In this document: positions 17,209-26,245 of the stretch, in pieces
Layout: each line of letters opens with the position of its first letter
How positions within the stretch are numbered: position 1 is the stretch's first letter
Origin: Microbacterium sp. Leaf288
Lineage (GTDB): Bacteria; Actinomycetota; Actinomycetes; Actinomycetales; Microbacteriaceae
Length of the DNA: 64,000 nucleotides
Reading direction: 5' to 3'
Assembly: GCF_001422925.1 (NCBI RefSeq)
Contig: NZ_LMNI01000010.1
Coordinates: 248,001 to 312,000, forward strand
Position numbers and translations under genes: made by a program
The notes under the pieces: model-generated
The model's input: the letters and a program-made list of their open reading frames with translations, nothing else
Databases searched by the model: none
Told to the model about the DNA's origin: nothing

Positions 17209-18510
17209 ATGCCTTCATCCGATCCCGGACTTCCGGAGGTCGCCGCGCTCGCGCGGGATCTGATCCGCTTCGACACCACGAATCACGGCGGCGGCCGCGC
17301 CGCCGGTGAGCGGGAGGCCGCGGAGTACGTCGGCGCCTACCTCGAGACGCTGGGCCTGGAGCCGGAGTTCTACGAGCCCCTCCCGCGCCGCACCAACGTG
17401 ATGGCGAGGGTTCCCGGCCGCAACCGCGACAAGCCCGCGCTCGTGCTGCACGGCCACCTGGACGTGGTTCCGGCGATCGCCGACGACTGGAGCGTCGACC
17501 CCTTCGCGGGCATCGTGAAGGACGGGATGCTGTGGGGCCGCGGCGCCGTCGACATGAAGGACATGGACGCCATGATCCTGACGTCGGTCGCCGACATCCT
17601 CCGCGCCGGCGAGCAGCCTGAGCGCGACCTCGTCCTGGCGTTCTTCGCCGACGAGGAGAACGGCGGCGTCGAGGGGTCCGCTCTCGTGGTCCGCGATCGC
17701 CCCGAGTGGTTCGCCGGCGCCACCGAGGCGATCAGCGAGGTCGGCGGCTACTCGATCCCGATCGGCGACCGCCATGCGTACCTCCTGCAGGTGGGGGAGA
17801 AGGCCCTCATCTGGATCCGCCTCGTCGCACGCGGCCGCGCCGCGCACGGGTCCAAGCTGCACGACGAGAACGCCGTGACGAGGCTCGCCGAGGCCGTCGC
17901 GGCGCTCGGGCGCACCGCGTGGCCCGTGACGCTCACCGACACCTCGCGCGAGATGAGCGAGCGACTCGCGGAGCTCACCGGCCACTCCGCGGGCGACCCC
18001 GACGCCGTCGCGGCAGCCACCGGCGCAGCATCCGGATTCCTCCGCTCGACGCTGCGCACCACCACCAACCCGACCGGTCTCGTGGCCGGCTACAAGCACA
18101 ACGTGATCCCCGACCGGGCCGAGGCGCTCATCGACGTCCGGACGCTTCCCGGCACCGAGGACGCGACTCTCGCCGACATCCGCCGCATCGTCGGCGACGG
18201 CGTGGAGGTCGAGATCGTCCACCAGGACATCGGACTCGAGGTCCCGTTCTCGGGCGACCTCGTCGACGCCATGGTCGCGGCGCTCGGCCGTCACGATCCT
18301 GGCGCACCTGTCGTGCCGTACCTGATGGGCGGCGGGACCGACAACAAGGCGCTCGCGGCGCTCGGCATCGCCGGCTACGGCTTCGCGCCGCTGCGCCTGC
18401 CGTCGGACCTCGACTTCACGGGCATGTTCCACGGCGTCGACGAGCGCGTGCCCATCGACGCCCTGGTCTTCGGCCAGGCCGTCCTCACCGATCTGCTCCG
18501 CACCTACTGA
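17209..18510 (+). CDS. M20-family metallopeptidase (ArgE/DapE/ACY1 type)
   Basis: A 433-residue zinc amidohydrolase of the M20 family. Zinc ligands and the general base are visible in LHGHLDVVP, WGRGAVDMKD, and FFADEENGG; the dimerisation (lid) domain lies between about 190 and 310. ATG at 17209 was chosen over the upstream GTG at 17188. It hydrolyses N-acyl amino acids or peptides in the cytoplasm; the exact substrate is not decided. It is followed by uppP after 57 bases. Confidence 0.87.
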   Translation: MPSSDPGLPEVAALARDLIRFDTTNHGGGRAAGEREAAEYVGAYLETLGLEPEFYEPLPRRTNVMARVPGRNRDKPALVLHGHLDVVPAIADDWSVDPFAGIVKDGMLWGRGAVDMKDMDAMILTSVADILRAGEQPERDLVLAFFADEENGGVEGSALVVRDRPEWFAGATEAISEVGGYSIPIGDRHAYLLQVGEKALIWIRLVARGRAAHGSKLHDENAVTRLAEAVAALGRTAWPVTLTDTSREMSERLAELTGHSAGDPDAVAAATGAASGFLRSTLRTTTNPTGLVAGYKHNVIPDRAEALIDVRTLPGTEDATLADIRRIVGDGVEVEIVHQDIGLEVPFSGDLVDAMVAALGRHDPGAPVVPYLMGGGTDNKALAALGIAGYGFAPLRLPSDLDFTGMFHGVDERVPIDALVFGQAVLTDLLRTY

Positions 18511-18567
18511 TTCGTCGGCGGATGCCTCGCCCCCCGGCATCCGTCACCGCACGGCTGAAAGGCGCCC

Positions 18568-19389
18568 ATGCTTCTCGAAGCGATCATCCTCGGGTTCGTC
18601 CAGGGACTGACCGAATTCCTGCCGATCTCGTCGAGCGCGCACCTGCGCATCCTCGGCGAGTTCCTGCCGTCGGCAGAGGACCCGGGCGCCGCGTTCACCG
18701 CGATCACCCAGATCGGCACCGAGGCGGCCGTCGTGGTCTTCTTCTGGCGCGACATCGTGCGGATCATCGGGCACTGGTTCCGGGCGCTGTTCGGCCGCAT
18801 CCCGCGCAACGACCCCGACGCGAAGCTCGGCTGGCTCATCATCGTCGGCTCGATCCCGATCGTGGTGCTCGGCCTGCTGTTCCAGGACCAGATCGAGACC
18901 GTGCTGCGATCGCTCTGGATCACGGCCGGCATGCTGATCTTCTTCGGCGTGCTGCTCGGCATCGCCGACCACGTCGGCGCCAAGAAGCGCAAGCTGCAGG
19001 ACATCACGGTCGGCCACGGCGTGATCTACGGTTTCGCGCAGTCGCTCGCCCTGATCCCGGGCGTTTCGCGGTCCGGCGGAACCATCACCGCCGGCCTCTT
19101 CATGGGCTACGAGCGGGCGGCCGCGGCGCGCTACGCGTTCCTGCTCGCGATCCCGGCCGTCTTCGGCAGCGGGTTCTTCCAGCTGTTCAAGAGCCTCGGC
19201 GAGCCTGGCGTGTTCACCCTCGGCGAGACCGCGGTGGCGACGGCCGTCGCATTCGTCGTCGCGCTCGGCGTGATCGCGTTCTTCATGAGCTGGATCTCCA
19301 AGCACAGCTTCCTGCCGTTCGTGGTCTACCGCGTCGCGGTCGGCTCACTCCTGCTGGTGCTGCTGAGCATGGGCGTCATCAACCCCTGA
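18568..19389 (+). CDS. uppP: Undecaprenyl-diphosphatase
   Basis: A 273-residue integral membrane phosphatase that recycles undecaprenyl diphosphate for peptidoglycan and gives bacitracin resistance. Both BacA signatures are present: [15 protein letters not shown] (residues 12-26) and PGVSRSGGT near 167. About eight membrane helices are predictable. The ATG at 18568 follows GAAAGG. Length matches the family (265-280). Confidence 0.95.
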   Translation: MLLEAIILGFVQGLTEFLPISSSAHLRILGEFLPSAEDPGAAFTAITQIGTEAAVVVFFWRDIVRIIGHWFRALFGRIPRNDPDAKLGWLIIVGSIPIVVLGLLFQDQIETVLRSLWITAGMLIFFGVLLGIADHVGAKKRKLQDITVGHGVIYGFAQSLALIPGVSRSGGTITAGLFMGYERAAAARYAFLLAIPAVFGSGFFQLFKSLGEPGVFTLGETAVATAVAFVVALGVIAFFMSWISKHSFLPFVVYRVAVGSLLLVLLSMGVINP

Positions 19390-19408
19390 CGCGGGGGACG
19401 GATGCCGC

Positions 19409-20284
19409 TCAGCGGCGCGGGTCGTCGCGGCCGGGCTTGCTCGGCCCGTCGCCCGGCTTGCCGTCGGTGCGGCGCAGGTACCGCTCGAACTCCTGCGCGA
19501 TCGCATCACCCGAGGCCTCGGGGGAGTCCCACGTGTCGCGCGTGCGCTCGAGCTGGTGGATGTACTCCGTCATCTCCTCGTCGTCGGCCGCGGCCGCGTC
19601 GATGGATGCCTCCCATGCCGCTGCCTCCGTGGCGAGGTCGCCGCGGGGGACGGAGGCGCCGGTGAGGTCCTCGAGCCGGTCGAGGAGCGCCAGGGTCGCC
19701 TTCGGCGACGGCGTGTGCCCTGCGACGTAGTGCGGCACGCTCGCCCACAGGCTCGCGGTCGGGATCCCGGCGCGCTCGGCGGCGTCGCCGAGGACGCTGA
19801 GGATGCCGACGGGACCCTCGTAGGTGCTGCGCTCGAGCTCGAGCGCCGTGCGCAGGTTCTCGTTGTCGCTGCCGGAGAAGACCGAGATGGGCCGGGTGTG
19901 CGGCACGTCCGACATCATCGAGCCGATCGCGACGAACCCCGTGATGTCCTCGCGGAGGGCGATGTCGACGAACTCCGACGAGAACGCCTGCCACGCGCGG
20001 GCGGGCTCCACGCCGGTCAGCAGCCACAGCTGGGTGCCGCGCGTCGCCTGCGCCGGGCGCAGCAGCGTGGCCTCGGGCCAGCGGAGCGTGCGACGGCCGT
20101 CGCCGTCCGCAGCGATGTGCGGACGCGTGTACTGGTAGTCGAAGTAGAGCTCGGGATCGACCGAGAACACCGTCTCGTAGGAGCCGCCCTCGCGCAGCTG
20201 CGTGATCGCGGAAGACGCGGCTTCGCCCGCGTCGTTCCAGCCGTCGAACGCTGCGACGAGAACACGACGACCCAATCCGTCCAC
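19409..20284 (-). CDS. PAC2-family protein
   Basis: A 291-residue member of the PAC2 family, related to a proteasome-assembly chaperone fold; bacterial members have no settled function. It shows VLVAAFDGWNDAGEAASSAI near the N-terminus, the FVAIGSMMSDVPHTRP segment and a long charged C-terminal tail after residue 230. It converges on uppP and diverges from the HAD gene, with about 90 bases between starts. Interesting as a PAC2 relative in a genome segment where proteasome genes look absent. Confidence 0.85.
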   Translation of the reverse strand: MDGLGRRVLVAAFDGWNDAGEAASSAITQLREGGSYETVFSVDPELYFDYQYTRPHIAADGDGRRTLRWPEATLLRPAQATRGTQLWLLTGVEPARAWQAFSSEFVDIALREDITGFVAIGSMMSDVPHTRPISVFSGSDNENLRTALELERSTYEGPVGILSVLGDAAERAGIPTASLWASVPHYVAGHTPSPKATLALLDRLEDLTGASVPRGDLATEAAAWEASIDAAAADDEEMTEYIHQLERTRDTWDSPEASGDAIAQEFERYLRRTDGKPGDGPSKPGRDDPRR

Positions 20285-20376
20285 GAGACCCCCTTCACCC
20301 GCATCCGCTGCGGGTTCCTTCCAGGATATGCCCCCGCCCCCACGGAGGGCCGGAGACCCCTCGGTAGGATTGCACG

Positions 20377-21084
20377 GTGAATGCGCCCCGACTCGCCGCC
20401 GTCCTGTGGGACATGGACGGCACCCTCGTCGACACCGAGCCCTACTGGATGGCGGCGGAGACGCCCCTCATCGAGAGCTACGGCGGGACGTGGTCCCACG
20501 AGCAGGCGCTCGGACTGGTCGGCCTCGGCCTCGAGGACTCCGCCCGGATCCTGCAGGGCACCGGCGTGCGCATGAGCACCGACGCGATCATCGACCACCT
20601 CACCGAGGACGTCATGCGTCAGCTGTCCGCCACGGGCGTCCCCTTCCGCCCCGGCGCCCGCGAGCTGCTCGCGAGCCTGCGAGAGGCCGGCGTCAAGACG
20701 GGACTCGTGACGATGTCGATGCGCCGCATGGCGCAGACGGTCGTCGACCTCATCGACTTCGACGCGTTCGACGTCGTCGTCGCGGGCGATGACGCCACGA
20801 GGCCGAAGCCCTTCCCCGACCCCTATCTGCAGGCGTGCGAGGCGCTCGGCGTCACGCCCGACGAGGTCGTCGCCATCGAGGACTCGCCCAACGGGCTTCG
20901 CTCCGCCGTCGCCTCGGGCGCATCGGTCATCGGCGTGCCGCTCATGGTGTCGCTCACCGGCGCCGGCGCGCACACGCTCTGGGAGAGCCTCGAAGGACGC
21001 ACGGCCGTCGACGTCGCCGAGTTCCATGCCGCGCACCGCACCCGCGTCCACGCCCCGCACCCCGCCGAGGAGACCTCCCGATGA
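20377..21084 (+). CDS. HAD-IA family phosphatase
   Basis: A 235-residue HAD hydrolase with motif I DMDGTLVDTE (residues 12-21), motif II in VTMSMRRM and motif IV KPFPDPYLQAC...EDSPNGLRSA. It would dephosphorylate a small sugar phosphate or similar substrate. GTG start at 20377. It overlaps trmI by ATGA; this HAD-trmI pair is a common actinobacterial arrangement. Confidence 0.9.
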   Translation: MNAPRLAAVLWDMDGTLVDTEPYWMAAETPLIESYGGTWSHEQALGLVGLGLEDSARILQGTGVRMSTDAIIDHLTEDVMRQLSATGVPFRPGARELLASLREAGVKTGLVTMSMRRMAQTVVDLIDFDAFDVVVAGDDATRPKPFPDPYLQACEALGVTPDEVVAIEDSPNGLRSAVASGASVIGVPLMVSLTGAGAHTLWESLEGRTAVDVAEFHAAHRTRVHAPHPAEETSR

Positions 21085-22109
21085 CCGACGACCAGGAACT
21101 CGCCGGCGGGCGCCCGAGCGGCCCCTTCCGCCTCGGCGACCGCGTGCAGCTCACGGGGCCCAAGGGCCGCCTGCACACCATCACGCTGCGCGAGGGCGGC
21201 GAGCTGCACACCCACCACGGAGTGCTGCGCCACTCGCAGCTGGTGGGGCAGCCCGACGGGTCCGTCGTCGCGAACAGCGGCGGGCACGAGTACCTGGCGC
21301 TGCGCCCGCTGCTGCGGGACTTCGTGATGTCGATGCCGCGCGGCGCGGCCATCGTGTACCCGAAGGACGCCGCGCAGATCCTCGCCGAGGCCGACATCTT
21401 CCCCGGTGCCACGGTCGTCGAGGCCGGTGTTGGCTCGGGAGCGCTGTCGCTCTGGCTCCTCCGCGCGATCGGCAGCGAGGGGCGGCTCGTCTCCTTCGAG
21501 CGCCGCGACGACTTCGCCGCGGTCGCGCGGGCGAATGTCGAGACCTTCACCGGGCACGTGCCGGCGAACTGGGACGTGGTCGTGGGCGACCTCGCCGAGG
21601 AGCTCAACGACACGGTGGCCGAGGCATCCGTCGATCGTGTCGTGCTCGACATGCTCGCGCCCTGGGAGTGCATCGATGCCGTGGCCGAGGCGCTCACGCC
21701 GGGCGGCGTCGTGGTCTGCTACGTCGCGACGGCGACCCAGCTCAGCCGCGTCGCGGAGTACATCCGCGGGACCGGGCTGTTCACCGAGCCCGATGCGAAC
21801 GAGACCATGGTGCGCGGTTGGCACGTCGAGGGCCTCGCTGTGCGCCCCGACCACCGCATGATCGCGCACACCGGCTTCCTCGTGTGGGCGCGACGGCTCG
21901 CGCCCGGAGCCGTACCGCCCGAGGTGAAGCGCCGGGCGTCGAAGTCGAGCTACGGCGACGAGGACGTGGAGCTGTGGACACCCGGCGCCGTCGGCGACCG
22001 TCAGATCACCGACAAGAACCTGCGCAAGCGCGTCCGGGAGGCCGAGCGCGCCGCCGAGGGCGCGCGCCAGGCGGCCGGACGGTCCGACGCGCCCGACGAG
22101 TCCGCCTAA
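21081..22109 (+). CDS. trmI: tRNA (adenine(58)-N1)-methyltransferase
   Basis: A 342-residue TrmI-type enzyme that methylates N1 of A58 in the tRNA T loop. It has the N-terminal beta domain (residues 15-95), the SAM loop VVEAGVGSGALSLWLL near 112-127, and the downstream DMLAPWECIDAV block. The C-terminal 60 residues are a basic, charged extension beyond the usual catalytic fold. ATG at 21081. In mycobacteria trmI lies beside mpa and the Pup-proteasome genes. Confidence 0.92.
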   Translation: MTDDQELAGGRPSGPFRLGDRVQLTGPKGRLHTITLREGGELHTHHGVLRHSQLVGQPDGSVVANSGGHEYLALRPLLRDFVMSMPRGAAIVYPKDAAQILAEADIFPGATVVEAGVGSGALSLWLLRAIGSEGRLVSFERRDDFAAVARANVETFTGHVPANWDVVVGDLAEELNDTVAEASVDRVVLDMLAPWECIDAVAEALTPGGVVVCYVATATQLSRVAEYIRGTGLFTEPDANETMVRGWHVEGLAVRPDHRMIAHTGFLVWARRLAPGAVPPEVKRRASKSSYGDEDVELWTPGAVGDRQITDKNLRKRVREAERAAEGARQAAGRSDAPDESA

Positions 22110-22118
22110 ACTAGCCCG

Positions 22119-23084
22119 GTGCGCAAGATCCCCGTTGCCCTGGTTGTCCTGGGACTCGTGACCGTCGGCCTGGCCGGATGCTCGCTGCCCGGCGCGTCCG
22201 CGTCAGACTGCTCGCGTCCCGAGGTGTCGAACCCCGACGTGATGGACCTCATCACCGTCACGGGCGACACCGAGGACGAGCCGACGGTCGACCTGTACAC
22301 GCCCGTGAAGGCTCCGGAGCTCGCCTACGAGGACGTGGTGACGGGTGAGGGCACCGCCGTCACCTCCGTCAACCAGCCGCTCGTGCTCGATGTCGCACTG
22401 TTCAGCGGCACAACCGGTGAGAAGCTCGCCGCTACCCCGTACGACGGCGACATGTCGCGGGTGGGCTCGGTCGCGCAGTTCGCCAACTTCCCGGGCTTCG
22501 AGGACGCTCTGCACTGCGCCACCGAGGGGTCCCGCGTCGCTGTCGCGCTGTCGTCCGACGACCTCGCCGACGGCGTCGCCGAACAGGCCGGCCTCGACGA
22601 CGGAGACGCCCTCGTCGCGGTCATCGACCTCCGCAAGGTGTACCTCGCGGCCGCCGACGGCCAGAACCAGTTCAACAGCGGATTCGGGCTGCCCAGCGTC
22701 GTTCGTGCGCCCGATGGGCGCCCGGGCCTCATCATCCCCGACGGCGCCGCGCCGGACGACGTGACGATCCAGACGCTCAAGAAGGGCGACGGTGAGAAGG
22801 TCACCGGGGACCAGCCGGTGCGCGTCCACTACACCGGCGTGGTGTGGGGCGAGAACGAGCCCTTCGACACGACGTGGGACGGCGAGCCGGCATCGCTCAC
22901 CCTCGACGGCGTCGTGCCCGGGTTCGCGCAGGCGCTCGAGGGGCAGACCGTCGGCTCGCAGGTCATGGTCGTCGTGCCGCCCGACCAGGGCTACGGCGAC
23001 CAGGCGCAGGGCGGCATCCCGGCCGGCTCGACGCTGGTCTTCGTGGTCGACATCCTCGGCCTCGACGCGGTGCCGGCGCAGTAG
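22119..23084 (+). CDS. FKBP-type peptidyl-prolyl isomerase lipoprotein
   Basis: A 321-residue lipoprotein with a type II signal: MRKIPVALVV start and lipobox LAGC, Cys21. The C-terminal FKBP domain (about residues 220-320) has VRVHYTGVVWGENEPFDTTW and FAQALEGQTVGSQVMVVVP. The first half is a degenerate FKBP-like domain. It should speed prolyl isomerisation of exported proteins at the membrane. GTG start at 22119, nine bases after trmI. Followed by pafB after 44 bases. Confidence 0.9.
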   Translation: MRKIPVALVVLGLVTVGLAGCSLPGASASDCSRPEVSNPDVMDLITVTGDTEDEPTVDLYTPVKAPELAYEDVVTGEGTAVTSVNQPLVLDVALFSGTTGEKLAATPYDGDMSRVGSVAQFANFPGFEDALHCATEGSRVAVALSSDDLADGVAEQAGLDDGDALVAVIDLRKVYLAAADGQNQFNSGFGLPSVVRAPDGRPGLIIPDGAAPDDVTIQTLKKGDGEKVTGDQPVRVHYTGVVWGENEPFDTTWDGEPASLTLDGVVPGFAQALEGQTVGSQVMVVVPPDQGYGDQAQGGIPAGSTLVFVVDILGLDAVPAQ

Positions 23085-23128
23085 CGGGGGTTCGACGACC
23101 CCGACGCGGGCGGCCATAGGATAGGCGG

Positions 23129-24124
23129 GTGCCTGCCACTGCCGCCGCGAAGATCCCGCCCGAGGAGCGTCTCGTGAACCTCGTGGTGGCGCTCATCGCG
23201 ACCGATCAGGGTCTCACGAAGGACACCATCCTGACCTCGGTCGCAGGCTACCGCGAGCAGAGCGAGGCCGGCGCGTCGAAGGATGCGCTCGAGAAGATGT
23301 TCGAGCGCGACAAGGAGTCGCTGCGGGGCCTCGGGGTTCCGATCGAGACGATCGGCGACTGGGCAGACCCCGACGACCTCCGCGAGGCGCGGTACCGCGT
23401 GCCGAGCGCCGAGTACGAGCTGCCGGAGGACATCGAGTTCACGCCGGCCGAGCTGGCGCTGCTGACCCTCGCCGGCGGGGTGTGGAGCGAGAGCTCCCTG
23501 TCGGACGACGCCCGCAGCGGCCTGCGCAAGATCCGCGCCCTCGGCGACCTGGTCGACGAGCCGATCATCGGGTTCTCGCCGCGCCTGAGCCTGCGCGACC
23601 CCGCGTTCCCGGCGCTGCAGCAGGCGATCGAGTCGAGCCGCGTCGTCACCTTCCCCTATCTCAAGCCGGGGGAGGCCGCACCGCGCACCCGGCGGGTGCA
23701 GCCGCTCGCCCTCGTCGAGTACGAGGGCCGGTGGCACGTGTTCGGCATCGACCTCGACGTCCGCGAGGACCGCACGTTCCTCCTCGCCCGCATCGTCGGG
23801 CAGGTCGCCGTCACCCGGGCATCCTTCGACCCGGCGTTGCGCGAAGGTGCAGGCGACCGGGCGCTCGCGGGCCTCGACGAGGTCGCCGCGCGCAACTCGG
23901 CGCTGCTGGAGGTCAACCCCGGCACCGAGGCGGCGCTTCGCCTCGCACGCCGCGCGCAGCCGGCCGAGCAGGGGATCCGCGTGCCGTACGTCGACGTGCA
24001 CATCTTCGCCGACGAGCTCGCCTCCTACGGCCCCGAAGTGCGGGTCGTCGAGCCTGCGGACCTGCGCGATCGCGTCATCGACCGGCTCGCCGCGACCCGC
24101 GACCTCCACGGAGGGAACTCATGA
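23129..24124 (+). CDS. pafB: PafB, WYL-domain DNA-damage regulator
   Basis: A 331-residue transcriptional regulator with N-terminal winged HTH (residues 10-70) and a WYL/WCX C-terminal region (residues 160-330), including VVTFPYLKPGE and QPLALVEYEGRWHVFGIDLD. In mycobacteria PafB and PafC act together as the LexA-independent activator of the DNA-damage response. Starts with GTG at 23129 and overlaps pafC by ATGA. In mycobacteria the pafA ligase precedes it; here an FKBP gene does. Confidence 0.9.
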   Translation: MPATAAAKIPPEERLVNLVVALIATDQGLTKDTILTSVAGYREQSEAGASKDALEKMFERDKESLRGLGVPIETIGDWADPDDLREARYRVPSAEYELPEDIEFTPAELALLTLAGGVWSESSLSDDARSGLRKIRALGDLVDEPIIGFSPRLSLRDPAFPALQQAIESSRVVTFPYLKPGEAAPRTRRVQPLALVEYEGRWHVFGIDLDVREDRTFLLARIVGQVAVTRASFDPALREGAGDRALAGLDEVAARNSALLEVNPGTEAALRLARRAQPAEQGIRVPYVDVHIFADELASYGPEVRVVEPADLRDRVIDRLAATRDLHGGNS

Positions 24125-25083
24125 GCGTCCGCCGCCAGCTCGTCGCGACCGATCGCGCGGCCCTCATGCTTCAGCTCGTGCCGTACCTGATCGGCAAGGG
24201 CGAGGTCTCGCTCGCCGAGGCGGCCGACGAGTTCGACGTCTCGGCCGAGCAGATGCGCTCGATGGTCGAGAAGCTCACCGTGATCGGGCTGCCCGGCGAC
24301 CGCGGGTACTGGCAGATGGCGAACGACCTGTTCGACATCGACTGGGACCTGCTCGACGAGCGCGACCTCATCGTCATCACGAACTCCGTCGGGCTCGAGC
24401 GGGCGCCCAAGCTCACGGCGCGCGAGGCGGCCGCCCTCCTCGCGGGTCTGCAGCTGGCGCGGTCGATCCCCGGAGTGGGCGACACCGCCCTGTACGCCGG
24501 GCTGCTCGCGAAGCTCGCGCGGGGGGCCTCGGGGATCCCGGCCGAGGTGATCCTCGCGACGGAGCCCGTCGACGCCGTGCGCGACCTCGTGTCCGACGCG
24601 CTGCGGCGCGGAGTGGCCGTCTCGTTCACCTACAAGGCGCCGGACGCTGCGCCCACGACGCGTACCGTCGACCCGGTGAAGGTGCACATCGCGAGCGGGC
24701 AATGGTATCTGCAGGGCTGGTGCCACCTCCGTGAGGCGATGCGCACGTTCCACCTCGACCGCGTCAGCGACCTCGAGCTGACCGGCATCCCGAGCACGCA
24801 CGCGGGCGAACAGGCCCCTGACTGGTTCGACACCGACGCGGGCGACGTGGTCGCGCGCATCCGCTTCGCCGAAGACGTCGCGCCGCTCGTCGGCGACTAC
24901 CTCGACCGCGCGGCGCTCGAGACCGCCGACGGCGTCACGGTCGCGACCATGCGCGTCGCCGACGAGCTCAGCCTCCGACGCCTGGCGGCGCGCCGTGGCG
25001 GCCTCGTGGAGGTGTTCGAGCCCGCGGCAGCACGCCGCGCCGTCGCCGATTGGGCCGACGCGGGCTTGGCGCAATACCGGTGA
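24121..25083 (+). CDS. pafC: PafC, WYL-domain partner of PafB
   Basis: A 320-residue WYL protein with an N-terminal HTH (residues 12-75; LAEAADEFDVSAEQM is the recognition helix region) and the central WYL domain VSFTYKAPDAAPTTRTVDPVK. It is expected to bind PafB as a heterodimer-like activator. ATG at 24121 within the last codons of pafB. Close to tatA (70 bases), with which it forms the conserved pafBC-tatAC-helY order. Confidence 0.9.
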   Translation: MSVRRQLVATDRAALMLQLVPYLIGKGEVSLAEAADEFDVSAEQMRSMVEKLTVIGLPGDRGYWQMANDLFDIDWDLLDERDLIVITNSVGLERAPKLTAREAAALLAGLQLARSIPGVGDTALYAGLLAKLARGASGIPAEVILATEPVDAVRDLVSDALRRGVAVSFTYKAPDAAPTTRTVDPVKVHIASGQWYLQGWCHLREAMRTFHLDRVSDLELTGIPSTHAGEQAPDWFDTDAGDVVARIRFAEDVAPLVGDYLDRAALETADGVTVATMRVADELSLRRLAARRGGLVEVFEPAAARRAVADWADAGLAQYR

Positions 25084-25153
25084 CGACGGGCGACGGCCTC
25101 GCAGGCATATTAGACTTGCGGCATCCCCGCTGAAGCGAACGACGGAGCACCTC

Positions 25154-25417
25154 ATGTTCGGCAATCTGAACGGCTGGCACCTGATCATCCTGCTCGTCGT
25201 CATCCTTCTGCTGTTCGGCGCGGCGAAGCTGCCGGCACTCGCCAAGAGCATGGGCCAGTCGGCTCGCGTGTTCAAGGGCGAGATGAAGGCGATGAAGGAC
25301 GACGACAAGGCCGCGGAGGCATCGACCACCGCGAACGTGGCGGACGCACCCACCGCCGATACGACGACCCCCGCTGCCCCCGGCACCCCTGACGGCTCCC
25401 GCGATCAAAAGTCGTAG
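25154..25417 (+). CDS. tatA: Sec-independent protein translocase TatA
   Basis: An 87-residue TatA with one N-terminal membrane helix (WHLIILLVVILLLFGAAKLP, residues 8-27), the hinge, an amphipathic helix and an acidic Ala/Thr-rich tail. It forms the pore-like assembly of the Tat pathway for folded proteins such as the phosphoesterase at 1-1405. Start ATG 25154. Four bases from the tatC start. Confidence 0.95.
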   Translation: MFGNLNGWHLIILLVVILLLFGAAKLPALAKSMGQSARVFKGEMKAMKDDDKAAEASTTANVADAPTADTTTPAAPGTPDGSRDQKS

Positions 25418-25420
25418 CGG

Positions 25421-26245
25421 ATGGTGGCCGCAACCGGCTCCGCTTCCGTTGACGGACCGGAGCTGCCGAAGCGCGACAAACGAATGTCGCTCGGCGCGCA
25501 TCTCCTCGAGCTGCGCAGGCGTCTCGTCATCGCGGCGATCGGGCTGCTCGCAGGTATGGTGGTGGCTTTCTTCATCACCGACCCGATCATCCACTGGATC
25601 ACCGAACCGATCCGCGTCATCGCCGAACAGCGAGGCGATGATTTCTCGGCGCTGAACTTCGGCACCGTCACCTCCGCCTTCGACCTGCGCATGCGGATCG
25701 CGTTCTCGATCGGCTTGTTCCTGTCGGCGCCGGTCTGGCTGTGGCAGGTCTGGGCTTTCATCATGCCGGGGCTGACCCGCAAGGAGATCAAGTACACGGT
25801 CGGCTTCGTCGCCGCCGCGGTGCCGCTGTTCTTCATCGGCTGCTATGTCGGGCTGCTGATCGTGCCGCACGTCATCGAGCTGATGTGGGGATTCACCCCC
25901 GATGGCGCCGTGAACTTCTACGCGGCCGCGGAGTACTACGACTTCGTGTTCAAGTTGATGATCGTCATCGGCGTCTCGTTCGTGCTGCCCGTCTTCCTGG
26001 TCGCCCTCAACCTGGCGGGGATCATCTCGGGCCGGGCGATCCTCAAGGGCTGGAGAGTCGCGGTCATCGTCGCGACGGCGTTCGCCGCTCTCGCCACGCC
26101 GGCCGCCGATGTCGTGAGCATGCTGATGCTGGCGGGCATCCTGATCGTGCTCTTCATCGGGGCAGCCGGGCTGTCGATGCTGTTCGACCGCAGCAGGGCC
26201 AAGCGAGACCGCGCAGCCGGCCTGCTGCCGCCCGAGGTCCCGTGA
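25421..26245 (+). CDS. tatC: Sec-independent protein translocase TatC
   Basis: A 274-residue TatC with the conserved N-terminal HLLELRRRLVIA block, six predicted membrane helices and the FITDPIIHWITEP segment. It recognises the twin-arginine signal. It overlaps the helicase gene by GTGA. No tatB is present beside it, which is usual in actinobacteria, where tatB lies elsewhere. Confidence 0.95.
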   Translation: MVAATGSASVDGPELPKRDKRMSLGAHLLELRRRLVIAAIGLLAGMVVAFFITDPIIHWITEPIRVIAEQRGDDFSALNFGTVTSAFDLRMRIAFSIGLFLSAPVWLWQVWAFIMPGLTRKEIKYTVGFVAAAVPLFFIGCYVGLLIVPHVIELMWGFTPDGAVNFYAAAEYYDFVFKLMIVIGVSFVLPVFLVALNLAGIISGRAILKGWRVAVIVATAFAALATPAADVVSMLMLAGILIVLFIGAAGLSMLFDRSRAKRDRAAGLLPPEVP

